A DNA stretch of 16,554 nucleotides from Actinomycetes bacterium (lineage in GTDB: Bacteria; Actinomycetota; Coriobacteriia; Coriobacteriales; Eggerthellaceae), in the NCBI GenBank assembly GCA_023395755.1, contig JAEWYG010000087.1, positions 1-16,554 of the forward strand, given 5' to 3'. This document shows positions 1 to 7,324 of the stretch, piece by piece; positions within the stretch are counted from its first letter, which is position 1, and every line of letters begins with the position of its first letter. The notes beneath the pieces are model-generated. The model was not told where the DNA came from and did not search any database. It saw nothing but the letters and a program-made list of their open reading frames with translations. The translations under genes were made by a program, and so were the position numbers.

Positions 1-28
1 GAATAAATACTATACAGCATTTAAACGG

Positions 29-63
29 GAGAAATGGCACTATTTCTCTATTGAAAAATAGTG
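29..63. repeat. Two overlapping, mutually exclusive inverted repeats
   Basis: Arms 29-35 (GAGAAAT) and 42-48 (ATTTCTC) form a 7-bp stem with a 6-base loop. Arms 38-45 (CACTATTT) and 56-63 (AAATAGTG) form an 8-bp stem with a 10-base loop. The two share bases 38-48, so only one can form at a time. The region is AT-rich and lies at the window edge, so the gene it would serve cannot be seen. It could be a chance result of AT-rich sequence, a terminator remnant or a regulatory leader. No gene is supported in 1-295. Confidence 0.35.
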
Positions 64-171
64 AAAAGGTATGCTTCAAATTTTTTTAACATGCGATCAA
101 TTCTTACGGAAAAGCGGTTGCCAGACATTATTCCTAAACCTCTACATGAAAGAAAAACTCTTTGTCTCACC

Positions 172-208
172 AAAAAAGCCGAAACCCCTCGATAGGATTT
201 CGGCTTTT
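172..208 (-). terminator. Rho-independent terminator of the aldehyde dehydrogenase gene
   Basis: Bases 174-184 (AAAAGCCGAAA) and 198-208 (TTTCGGCTTTT) are a perfect 11-bp inverted repeat with a 13-base loop. Read on the minus strand, the stem runs into six T (177-172), the classical form of an intrinsic terminator. It lies about 90 bases past the TGA stop of the aldehyde dehydrogenase. Because of the symmetric A/T tails it could also stop transcription entering on the plus strand. Confidence 0.75.
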
Positions 209-295
209 AGCTCTTTACTTATTTTTGCTACGGTGCATTTTAGCTATCTTACTTGTACAATCTTTCCATTAGCTTTATTGATTCCTTACAAACCA

Positions 296-1780
296 TCACT
301 CCGCAGGATAGAAACCGCTGGGTGTCTCACCGAGGTTAACCATAATGTTTTTAGCCTGCGTATAATGTTCCAGCATAACCTTATGAGTTTCGCGACCAAT
401 ACCAGATTGCTTGTAGCCACCAAAAGGTGCTCCTGAAGGAATTTGGTTATAGGTATTCACCCACATACGGCCCGTCTGAACACCTTGCGCCACGCGGAAG
501 GCACGGTTGATATCGCGAGTCCACACAGCACCACCCAGTCCATACACTGAATCGTTCGCCATGTCGATAACTTCTTGCTCATCCTTAAACTTGATAACGA
601 CGGCAACGGGCCCAAATATCTCCTCCTGAGCCACACGGCACGAATTGTTTGGTACTTCAATAAGCGTCGGCTTCATAAATGCACCCTTGGCAAGATCGCC
701 GTCAGTTATACGCTCACCTCCGCAGAGTACGCGTCCACCTTCGTTTTTAGCAATCTCAACATACTCAAGAATCTTCCTCAGTTGGTTTTGATCGACCTGT
801 GAACCCATCTGCGTGTCATTTTCCCAAGGCATACCTACCTTCACGCGGCTGAATGCCTCACAAGCATCTTTAACGAATCGGTCGTAAATACTCTCATGCA
901 CAAAGATACGGCTACCTGCGCAGCACACTTGACCCTGGTTAAACAAAATACCCAGCTGCACGCCATCTAGCATCATATCCCACTTAGCATCAGGGAAGAT
1001 AATGTTTGCAGACTTACCCCCGAGCTCAAGTGTCGCCGGAATCAAACGCTCAGCCGCTGCACGCGCCACATCACGCCCCACTTCGGTAGAGCCCGTGAAC
1101 GCCAGTTTGCTAATCTTGGGATTGTCCAGTAAATACTGACCTGATTTCGAGCCGCGACCCGTTATCACATTAAACACACCCGCAGGAATAATATCCTGCG
1201 TCAGGCGAGCCAGTTCAAGTACGGTAAGTGAAGTGGTAGATGAAGGTTTAAACACCGTGCAGTCGCCCGCTGCCAGTACGGGAGCCAGTTTCCAAGCTGC
1301 CATAAGGAACGGGAAGTTCCACGGCACAATCTGACCCACCACACCAATAGGCTCATGCAACACGAGCGACATCATGTTACCAGGAAGCATGTCGGCTTCA
1401 CCGGTATCAGCCAAAAGTACGCCAGCGAAGTAACGGAAATGATCTATCGAATACGCAATGTCAATGGCGCGCGTCTCGCGAATAGGCTTGCCGTTGTCAA
1501 GCGATTCTAGCAACGCAAAATGCTCGGCGTTTTCTTCAATAATGTCGGCTACCTTGTTCAGGATAATAGCTCGCTGGGCTTTGTCGGTCTTTCCCCAGGT
1601 TTCAAAGGCTTTCCATGCTGCATCAACCGCATGATCGACATCGCCTTTAGTCGCATCAGCAACAGAGGAAAGTTGCTCGCCATTGGCAGGGCAGAACACG
1701 TCAAGCATACCGCCGTCGGAGGCATCAACCCACTGCCCCCCAATATAGAGTTGATAGGATTTCTGGGCAGGATTTTCCAT
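296..1780 (-). CDS. NAD(P)+-dependent aldehyde dehydrogenase, AldB/ExaC type
   Basis: A 494-residue cytosolic enzyme that oxidises an aldehyde to the carboxylic acid. All family landmarks are present. They are PWN at 153-155, the coenzyme-binding Lys178 in FKPS, FTGSTEVGR at 228-236, general base Glu252 in LELGG, catalytic Cys286 in FNQGQVCCAG, and Glu387 in EEIFGP. The blocks DNGKPIRET, IDHFRYFAG and IGRETHKVMLEHY are typical of the AldB/ExaC/AcoD acetaldehyde dehydrogenase group, so a short aliphatic aldehyde is a reasonable guess. The ATG follows a weak AAAGGTAAGAGAG ribosome-binding region. The gene stands alone, is divergent from the acyl-CoA dehydrogenase cluster and has its own terminator. 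Sharing a 511-base divergent region could mean co-regulation with that cluster, but nothing proves it. Family is certain; substrate is inferred. Confidence 0.95.
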   Translation of the reverse strand: MENPAQKSYQLYIGGQWVDASDGGMLDVFCPANGEQLSSVADATKGDVDHAVDAAWKAFETWGKTDKAQRAIILNKVADIIEENAEHFALLESLDNGKPIRETRAIDIAYSIDHFRYFAGVLLADTGEADMLPGNMMSLVLHEPIGVVGQIVPWNFPFLMAAWKLAPVLAAGDCTVFKPSSTTSLTVLELARLTQDIIPAGVFNVITGRGSKSGQYLLDNPKISKLAFTGSTEVGRDVARAAAERLIPATLELGGKSANIIFPDAKWDMMLDGVQLGILFNQGQVCCAGSRIFVHESIYDRFVKDACEAFSRVKVGMPWENDTQMGSQVDQNQLRKILEYVEIAKNEGGRVLCGGERITDGDLAKGAFMKPTLIEVPNNSCRVAQEEIFGPVAVVIKFKDEQEVIDMANDSVYGLGGAVWTRDINRAFRVAQGVQTGRMWVNTYNQIPSGAPFGGYKQSGIGRETHKVMLEHYTQAKNIMVNLGETPSGFYPAE

Positions 1781-1801
1781 TCTCTCTTACCTTTCATCCG
1801 A

Positions 1802-1841
1802 GCGGCGGACCCCCGCCGCAGATACCCGACCATACCGGTCG
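1802..1841 (-). promoter_or_regulatory. Two hairpins in the leader of the aldehyde dehydrogenase gene
   Basis: Arms 1802-1808 (GCGGCGG) and 1813-1819 (CCGCCGC) give a perfect, all-GC 7-bp stem with a 4-base loop, about 20 bases upstream of the start codon at 1780. Just beyond it, 1827-1831 (CGACC) pairs with 1837-1841 (GGTCG) around a 5-base loop. In the leader RNA both would sit immediately before the ribosome-binding site. They could slow initiation or mark a regulatory leader. No clear riboswitch was recognised. Confidence 0.45.
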
Positions 1842-2149
1842 TTTTAGTTAGCATAGCGTGCCTGCAAGCGTAATGCAGTCGCCTTTTTGCGGAGTTCCGG
1901 CAACGGTCGGTAAACGCTGCCGAATAAGTAATATTTAAGGAACTTCAAGCACCGGGCAAGGGCATTCCCCTTACGAGAACCTATCTTGAACAAGGAACGA
2001 ACGAGGGCAACCGAAGGGAAAAGAAGAAGGATATCTGTATTAAAAACACCCAGTTTTAGGTTTTTGTAGCTTTTTTAAAGAGCAGAAAAAGCATAAGCAA
2101 GTGTTTCCAACATGTTTCACAAGGGCTTTCTTCGTATTCTTCCAAACCC

Positions 2150-2164
2150 ATAGACAGTGTCTAT
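2150..2164. promoter_or_regulatory. Perfect 15-bp palindrome, candidate LysR-type operator
   Basis: ATAGACAGTGTCTAT is two perfect 7-bp half-sites around one base. It contains T-N11-A (2151 to 2163) with internal dyad symmetry, which is the general form of a LysR-type regulator box. It lies about 130 bases upstream of the acyl-CoA dehydrogenase start. A LysR-family gene at 7287-8204 flanks the same cluster, which makes it the obvious candidate ligand. A TetR-family operator would also fit this symmetry. Confidence 0.55.
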
Positions 2165-2235
2165 CAAATTACCGAGAAATCGACCCGAGTGGGCATTAGA
2201 CGGCGGTGAACGGCGAGTCCACAATAGTCACATCA

Positions 2236-2250
2236 GATGGCGCCGCCATC
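2236..2250. promoter_or_regulatory. Second perfect 15-bp palindrome near the acyl-CoA dehydrogenase start
   Basis: GATGGCGCCGCCATC is a 7-1-7 perfect palindrome ending 41 bases before the ATG at 2292. Its sequence is unrelated to the palindrome at 2150-2164. As RNA it can fold only as a 5-bp stem with a 5-base loop. It may be a protein-binding site overlapping the transcription start or a leader structure. Confidence 0.45.
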
Positions 2251-2291
2251 GGTGTGTAAGGGTTGAACAACCTTAGGAAAAGGAGGGTCAC

Positions 2292-3479
2292 ATGACCAAG
2301 TTGACCGACGAGCAGTTTGAGGCATATCTCAAGCAGATCCGCGAACTGGCCGAGGGTCCGTTAGAGGAAATGCAGCCTGAGATCGAAGTTACCAACAAGT
2401 TCCCTCAGGAGTTCTATGACCTCGCGATCAAGAACGACCTGTATCGTTTCGCTTTGCCTGAAGAATACGGCGGATGGGGCCTCAGCGAGCAACAAATTCT
2501 CAAGGTTCAGGAAGAGTTCTCTCGTGGCCCTGGTGGTATGCGTATGCACCTTCATTACGCAGCTGACTTGAACTGGCGCATCCTTGATGACTACGGTTCA
2601 GCTGAACTCAAGGCTCAGTACATGGATAAGTTCCAGGACAAGAGCATCTTCACCTGCTTTGCTCTGACCGAGCAGTCTGGCGGTACCGGTGCCGATATCC
2701 ACACACTGGCCGAAAAGGACGAGAACGGCGACTACATCTTGAACGGCGAGAAGTGGCTTATTTCGCACACCGACTGTTGCGAATTCGCTTACGTAATTGC
2801 CGTAACCGACGAGAGCAAGACCGGCGACGAGCGTCTGTCCGCTTTCTTCGTACCCTGCGACACCCCCGGTTATGAGACCACCCCGATGCCCCACATGATG
2901 GGCGCCCGCGGCGCTGCCCATACTGGCCTCAAGTTCACAAACATGAAGCTCGACAAGAAGTACCTGCTCGGCAAAGAGGGCATGGGCATGGAGATTGCCA
3001 TCCACTCCCTGTCCGTCTCTCGTGCACACATCGCCGCTTCCAACCTCGGCATGTGCCAGCGCATGCTGGAAATGTCACTCGCTCGTGCCAATGACCGTAT
3101 CACCTTTGGTAAGCCCATCGCCTCTCGCCAGATGATCAAGCGCGAAATCGCTGAAATGCAAACCTACACGCACGCCCTGCGCACTATGGTATATGACTTT
3201 GGCAAAGAGTACGACGCTGATCCGAATAGCAAATATATTGAGGAGAAAGCCGCCATGTGCAAGCTGTTCTCCATCTATTCCACCCGCATCGTGTCCGACG
3301 GCATGATGGAGATCTTCGGTGGCGACGGTTACTTCGAGGATAGCCCCTACGGCCCCGTTGAGCGCATGTACCGCGACGCACGCGCTATGTGGCTTGAGGA
3401 AGGTGCCCCGAATGTTCAGCGCATCACCATCGCCCGTAACTGCCAAAAGTTCGGCGGCAAGGTCGAATACCAGGCGTAA
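2292..3479 (+). CDS. Acyl-CoA dehydrogenase family flavoenzyme, probable enoyl-CoA reductase (CaiA-like role)
   Basis: A 395-residue FAD enzyme of the acyl-CoA dehydrogenase family. The family oxidises acyl-CoA to 2-enoyl-CoA and passes electrons to ETF; in CaiA and caffeyl-CoA reductase it works in the reducing direction. The FAD/substrate signature ALTEQSGG is at 124-131, NGEKWLIS at 151-158, and the C-terminal block ERMYRDAR at 357-364. LEEGAPNVQ at 368-376 supplies the probable catalytic Glu370, the position of Glu376 in medium-chain acyl-CoA dehydrogenase. The start is secure, with AAAAGGAGGG five bases before ATG. It is followed by a strong terminator at 3520-3557, so it can be made in excess over the genes behind it. 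With CoA-transferase and ligase downstream and an ETF operon opposite, a reductive role on an unsaturated acyl-CoA is inferred. The substrate is unknown. Confidence 0.93.
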   Translation: MTKLTDEQFEAYLKQIRELAEGPLEEMQPEIEVTNKFPQEFYDLAIKNDLYRFALPEEYGGWGLSEQQILKVQEEFSRGPGGMRMHLHYAADLNWRILDDYGSAELKAQYMDKFQDKSIFTCFALTEQSGGTGADIHTLAEKDENGDYILNGEKWLISHTDCCEFAYVIAVTDESKTGDERLSAFFVPCDTPGYETTPMPHMMGARGAAHTGLKFTNMKLDKKYLLGKEGMGMEIAIHSLSVSRAHIAASNLGMCQRMLEMSLARANDRITFGKPIASRQMIKREIAEMQTYTHALRTMVYDFGKEYDADPNSKYIEEKAAMCKLFSIYSTRIVSDGMMEIFGGDGYFEDSPYGPVERMYRDARAMWLEEGAPNVQRITIARNCQKFGGKVEYQA

Positions 3480-3519
3480 CCCTTTAGTGTAAGCACTGAG
3501 AACGAACTCTTATCTATAC

Positions 3520-3557
3520 GAAGGGTTACCTGCAATAACGTGGGTAACCCTTCTTTT
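3520..3557 (+). terminator. Intrinsic terminator/attenuator between acyl-CoA dehydrogenase and CoA-transferase genes
   Basis: Bases 3520-3530 (GAAGGGTTACC) and 3543-3553 (GGTAACCCTTC) form a perfect 11-bp stem with a 12-base loop, followed by TTTT at 3554-3557. It starts 40 bases after the TAA of the upstream gene and ends 33 bases before the next ATG. It probably reduces read-through, giving more dehydrogenase transcript than transcript for the activating enzymes. Confidence 0.75.
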
Positions 3558-3590
3558 CATATCGCATCCAATCATGGAGGTTCGCAAGAA

Positions 3591-4826
3591 ATGAAACCAT
3601 TGGAGGGAATCAGGGTCGTCGATCTGACCAGCTATCTGGCCGCCCCGACGACTGGCCGCGTTCTGGCCGAGTGGGGAGCTGACGTTGTGAAGGTCGAATC
3701 GTTTGGCGGCGACCCAGCGCGTCGTCAAGCAGGGGTGTTCAACATGCCCATGTCCGACGATGAGAACTTAGCATTTGACTATGCGAATTTCGGCAAGAAG
3801 TTCATGACGCTAAACCTGAAAAGCGAACGTGGCATGGAAGTTATGATGAAACTTCTGGCTCATGCTGACGTGTTCCTTACCAGCAATCGCACAAAGTCCC
3901 TCACGAAGATGGGCCTCGACTATACCACTCTACACAAGCAGTTTCCGCGCTTGGTGTACGCCCAAGTATCCGGCTATGGCGACAAGGGTGCTGAAAAAGA
4001 TGCTGCCGGCTTTGACGTAACATGCTACATGGCGCGCGGCGGTGTGTTCGGCACAACCGTGAACCGCGGCGACGCTCCACTTATCCCCACGAACGGCCTT
4101 GGCGACTTCAGTGTATCGTTATTTGTAGCCGCCGGCATTGCGGCAGCACTTCTGGGCCGCGAGCGCACGGGCGAGGGCGACCGCGTGAGCGTACCTCTGC
4201 AGCACGCGGGCCTTTATACACTTTCTACCGGCATTATCTCGGCTCAGTACGGCAACGAATACCCCAAGAACCGCCGCGAGGTACCGAACCCCTTCAACGA
4301 TATGTTTTGTTGCTCTGACGGCAAATGGGTATGCGTGTGTCTGCCTGAATACGATCGCGACTTTAACAAGATCTGCTCGGCGCTCGACATCGACCCAAAG
4401 GAGTTCTTCGATATTGACCCCGAGGCTAATATCTGCGCCAAGGTGAACGAGAAGAAACTAAACCAGCAGGTCATCGATGTTCTTGATAATCACTTCAAAA
4501 ACTATACGCAGGCCGAGATCCTGAAAACGTTCAAGGAAAACGACATGCCCTGCGAGCCAGCAGCCACCCCCACCGACATCTATGAAGATAAAAACTGCTG
4601 GGAAAACGACATGCTTGTGAAAATCCCTTACCCCTCCGGGGACCGCATTATGGCCACAAGCCCCATTCATTTCGACTCTATGCCCGGTGCACCTGAGTAC
4701 AAAAACTACGGCAACATGGGCGCTCAAACTATCGAGATTATGAAGGATTTGGGCTATGGCGACGATGAAATCGACGCCGCTATCGCCGCAGGCGAAGTGC
4801 GTGGTAGCACGTCTATCTTTGCTTAA
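3591..4826 (+). CDS. CaiB/BaiF-family (class III) CoA-transferase
   Basis: A 411-residue cytosolic enzyme that moves CoA between a product thioester and a free carboxylate, as CaiB does for carnitine/crotonobetaine. The N-terminal block PLEGIRVVDLTSYLAAPTTG (3-22) and AEWGADVVKVE (26-36) are family hallmarks. Asp142 in the AAGFDVTCYMARGG segment matches the nucleophilic aspartate of CaiB and formyl-CoA transferase. Length matches CaiB (about 405). The start chosen is ATG 3591 with GGAGG at 3576-3580. The frame stays open upstream to a GTG at 3540, but that lies in the terminator stem-loop. A transferase alongside a ligase fits a scheme in which the ligase primes the cycle and the transferase then conserves the thioester bond. 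Family is sure; the acid pair is not known. Confidence 0.94.
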   Translation: MKPLEGIRVVDLTSYLAAPTTGRVLAEWGADVVKVESFGGDPARRQAGVFNMPMSDDENLAFDYANFGKKFMTLNLKSERGMEVMMKLLAHADVFLTSNRTKSLTKMGLDYTTLHKQFPRLVYAQVSGYGDKGAEKDAAGFDVTCYMARGGVFGTTVNRGDAPLIPTNGLGDFSVSLFVAAGIAAALLGRERTGEGDRVSVPLQHAGLYTLSTGIISAQYGNEYPKNRREVPNPFNDMFCCSDGKWVCVCLPEYDRDFNKICSALDIDPKEFFDIDPEANICAKVNEKKLNQQVIDVLDNHFKNYTQAEILKTFKENDMPCEPAATPTDIYEDKNCWENDMLVKIPYPSGDRIMATSPIHFDSMPGAPEYKNYGNMGAQTIEIMKDLGYGDDEIDAAIAAGEVRGSTSIFA

Positions 4827-4834
4827 TACCCACA

Positions 4835-4869
4835 GCAAAGCTGCGTCCTGCCGCCAGACGCAGCTTTGC
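4835..4869 (+). terminator. 13-bp perfect hairpin between CoA-transferase and ligase genes
   Basis: Bases 4835-4847 (GCAAAGCTGCGTC) and 4857-4869 (GACGCAGCTTTGC) form a perfect 13-bp stem with a 9-base loop, starting 8 bases after the stop codon. There is no immediate T-run; the first TTTT is about 11 bases further on. It may be a weak terminator, an mRNA-stabilising 3' stem or an expression-balancing element within the operon. Confidence 0.55.
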
Positions 4870-4976
4870 CACCTTGAACCGTTTTAGCGCTTTAGCACAG
4901 GTACGCCGCCTAAGGTTTCAATCGTAAGCGCTTAGAGGGGCCGCAGAAAACCGCGTCCGGCAAAGGAGCCAGGGGA

Positions 4977-6686
4977 ATGATCGCCAAGCCGAGCATTAAC
5001 GAACAGCGTAAGCGCCTTTACTACGACGAGGGCTACTGGACAAGTGATACCATCCTTGATATATGGAACAACCGCGTGGAAACACGTGGAAATGCCGAAT
5101 ATGTCGTGGACGACCAGGGCGCTCGACTCACCTACGCCGAAGTGGATGCGCACGCCGAGCGTCTGGCTGGTTGGCTCGCCGGCATCGGCGTGCGTCCGCG
5201 CGACGCGGTAAGTTTCCAAATACCCGTATGGTCTGAATTCGCGGTGGTTATGGTGGCGTGTCTTAAAGTAGGTGCTGTCATGCACCCGCTTTCCATGCGT
5301 TTTAACGCTGCCGACGTGGTGTCTGCCCTTGAGATGGTGCAAAGCAGCGCTTTTATCTGCGCAAAAACATTCCATTGCCACGATTTCGAGAAGCAAATCC
5401 TATCGGTAATGGACGACTTAGCCCACCTGCGCGGCGCCGCCGTCATCGAGCACGGTACGCGCGCTACCGGCAAAATAGCCGTCTACGAACACCTACTGGC
5501 CAACAGTGTACTTCTGGACCCAGCATCAGCACATGTGGGTATTGATTCCGATGATGTGGCGCTTATCCTATCAACCTCAGGCACAACGGGCAATCAGAAA
5601 GCGGTGTTGCTCACCCACAACAACCTACTGTACTCCGAACGACAATTTGTGAAGGAGCTTGAACTTACGCAGGATGACATCATGTTCATGCCCGCGCCGC
5701 TCAACCATGCCACTGGCTTTAACCACGGCCTTATCTCCCCACTTATACTAGGCGGCAAGGTGATTCTGCAACAAGATTTTTGTGTACCCGCCGCTATCGA
5801 ACTAATGAACCGGGAGCACGTTACCTGGTCGATGGGTGCCACCCCCTTCATCTACGACATTCTGCGCTGCGCCGATGCCGGAGGTCCGCACCCCAATACT
5901 CTACGATTCTATCTGTGCGGCGGCGCACCCGTACCCGGAACCATGGTGCATCAAGCACGCGAACAGGGCATTGTGTTATGCGAGGTGTACGGATCAACCG
6001 AAAGCTGTCCACACGTATACGTGCCGCCAGCCTACGCGCTCGGTTGGAATGGCAAGTTTTCCGGTCGGCCCTTTTGCGGCATCGAAGTACGTGTAGTAGA
6101 TAAACAGGGCAATGATGTGGCACCGGGTGTGCAGGGCGAAGAACTCTCACGTGGCCCAAACGTATTTGTGGGATACCTAAACAACGAGGAAGCCACCCGC
6201 GCCACACTCGATGACGAAGGATGGTTTCACAGCGGCGACCTCTGCAGTATGGATGAGCGCGGGCGCATTCGCATCAACGGACGCAAAAAAGAAATCATCA
6301 TCCGGGGCGGCGAGAACGTATCGGCACGTGAGGTCGACGAAGCTGCGATGGGCTGTCCGGGTATCGAAGACGCAGCTACCATTGGTATGCCCGACCCTCG
6401 CCTGGGCGAGCGCATCTGTCTATACGCAGTGGCAACCGACCCTCGACGCCCAACGTCGCTTGAAGATCTATTGGAATTCCTGCATCGTCGCGGCGTAGCC
6501 AAGCGCCTGTGGCCCGAACGCCTTGAGTACATTGAGGCTATTCCTCGTACAGAAAGCGGCAAAGTAAAGCGCAATCAGCTATCCGACGACCTCGCCATAC
6601 GTCTCGTTGCTGCAGAAAAAACGTCGCATACCAACTCACTTGTTAACGCGCTGAAACCGCAGAAAGCTAAAGGAGTCGGGGCATGA
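4977..6686 (+). CDS. AMP-forming acyl-CoA synthetase (ligase) for an organic acid
   Basis: A 569-residue adenylate-forming enzyme that activates a carboxylic acid with ATP and CoA. The ANL core motifs are complete. They are the P-loop STSGTTGNQK at 199-208, YGSTESCP at 338-345, SGDL at 419-422, the hinge region GRKKEIIIRGGENVS at 435-449, and PRTESGKVKR at 523-532 with catalytic Lys529. The N-terminal YYDEGYWTSDTILDIW (15-30) resembles the equivalent region of EntE/DhbE aryl-acid ligases and cyclohexanecarboxylate-CoA ligases rather than E. coli CaiC. A cyclic or aromatic acid is therefore a reasonable guess. ATG 4977 has AAAGGAG eight bases upstream. The stop overlaps the next gene's start (ATGA). 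An N-acyl or siderophore adenylation role is less likely, because the neighbours all handle CoA thioesters. Confidence 0.94.
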   Translation: MIAKPSINEQRKRLYYDEGYWTSDTILDIWNNRVETRGNAEYVVDDQGARLTYAEVDAHAERLAGWLAGIGVRPRDAVSFQIPVWSEFAVVMVACLKVGAVMHPLSMRFNAADVVSALEMVQSSAFICAKTFHCHDFEKQILSVMDDLAHLRGAAVIEHGTRATGKIAVYEHLLANSVLLDPASAHVGIDSDDVALILSTSGTTGNQKAVLLTHNNLLYSERQFVKELELTQDDIMFMPAPLNHATGFNHGLISPLILGGKVILQQDFCVPAAIELMNREHVTWSMGATPFIYDILRCADAGGPHPNTLRFYLCGGAPVPGTMVHQAREQGIVLCEVYGSTESCPHVYVPPAYALGWNGKFSGRPFCGIEVRVVDKQGNDVAPGVQGEELSRGPNVFVGYLNNEEATRATLDDEGWFHSGDLCSMDERGRIRINGRKKEIIIRGGENVSAREVDEAAMGCPGIEDAATIGMPDPRLGERICLYAVATDPRRPTSLEDLLEFLHRRGVAKRLWPERLEYIEAIPRTESGKVKRNQLSDDLAIRLVAAEKTSHTNSLVNALKPQKAKGVGA

Positions 6687-7324
6687 TTGAGCAGAAGTAC
6701 AGCATCACTCGCACACGCGCCACATGGAAACCGCGCATCAAGGAAAGCGACCTACCTTTCCTCCGCTGCAACAAGTGCGGACGTATCTATCTAGGCGTCA
6801 CCGGCAGCGAACCTGCCCTCTACAGCGGCACCGGACGCACCTTAGTGGCAGAACCTCCTTACACACGAGACATGCAAGAGACACCTTCCTGCTGCGACTC
6901 ATCGATGGAGCGCGTCGCCTGTGTCGAGATGGATGCGCTACCCCCTGCCATTACGCTTGATTACCGCATTATGGGCGGGTTCAACAGTAACGCCGTGCAA
7001 TGCTCTTGGGATATTAAAGACGACCGCTACACCGTGGTGTGGGCTGCACTCAAAACATTCACGGGCTCGCAGATAAAGTACGTGCTACCAAAAAAACGCT
7101 CCCCACTTATGTTTGCTCTAGCCGACGAAGACGCGTATGTATACTGCGATGAAAGCCCCTGCTTCGAGTGTACGTTCATGTGTAAGCGCGGCTTCGTACT
7201 GTACGTGGGATTACAAGACCACGAGGTACAACCCGCCAAAGATGGCTCCCCGGCGCCGCTTACCTCAATGATTGCACGCATGCCACTTACAAGGATGTCG
7301 CCGTATTGGGAATCGCGTTCGTAG
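6683..7324 (+). CDS. Cysteine-rich protein with desulforedoxin-like N-terminus and degenerate superoxide-reductase-like C-terminus
   Basis: 213 residues with no signal peptide or membrane segment. The N-terminal pattern LRCNKCG (C29, C32) followed by CCDSSM (C70, C71) matches the Cys-x2-Cys...Cys-Cys-x3-Met layout of the desulforedoxin iron domain. The spacing between the pairs is larger than usual. Residues 114-155 (RYTVVW to YVYCD) can be laid on the superoxide reductase domain of desulfoferrodoxin. However, the EHYIEWI-type histidines and the CxxH ligand pair are not there; instead a C155, C160, C163, C167 cluster appears. If the fold is right it is a redox or metal protein, not a working superoxide reductase. 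ATG overlaps the ligase stop and has AAAGGAG seven bases upstream, so translation is coupled to the ligase. Its 3' end overlaps the convergent LysR gene. The gene is real; the fold assignment is tentative and the function unknown. Confidence 0.8.
   Translation: MIEQKYSITRTRATWKPRIKESDLPFLRCNKCGRIYLGVTGSEPALYSGTGRTLVAEPPYTRDMQETPSCCDSSMERVACVEMDALPPAITLDYRIMGGFNSNAVQCSWDIKDDRYTVVWAALKTFTGSQIKYVLPKKRSPLMFALADEDAYVYCDESPCFECTFMCKRGFVLYVGLQDHEVQPAKDGSPAPLTSMIARMPLTRMSPYWESRS

Larger units (their letters stand above)
1781..2291. other. 511-base divergent intergenic region
   Basis: This gap separates the minus-strand aldehyde dehydrogenase from the plus-strand acyl-CoA dehydrogenase and must hold promoters for both. 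It contains the leader hairpins at 1802-1841 and a weak A/T stem (2069-2075 with 2086-2092). It also holds two perfect 15-bp palindromes (2150-2164 and 2236-2250, listed separately), and a strong AAAAGGAGGG ribosome-binding site ends it. I did not find a convincing -35/-10 pair for either gene. No coding frame with start, ribosome-binding site and plausible composition is visible. Confidence 0.7.

Noticed and set aside
71..436. Plus-strand open frame near the left edge
   Set aside because: It runs through the terminator at 172-208 and into the 3' end of the aldehyde dehydrogenase, and has no family resemblance.
2115..2140. TTTCAC...TATTCT as a promoter for the acyl-CoA dehydrogenase
   Set aside because: Spacing is only about 14 bases and both hexamers are poor, so it does not fit a sigma-70 promoter.
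3540..3590. GTG start for the CoA-transferase, 17 codons upstream
   Set aside because: It lies in the loop of the 3520-3557 terminator and has no ribosome-binding site; ATG 3591 has GGAGG and begins the conserved N-terminus.
2292..6686. Calling the + cluster a carnitine (cai) operon
   Set aside because: No CaiT, CaiD or CaiE is present, the ligase N-terminus differs from CaiC, and the last gene is unrelated to cai genes.
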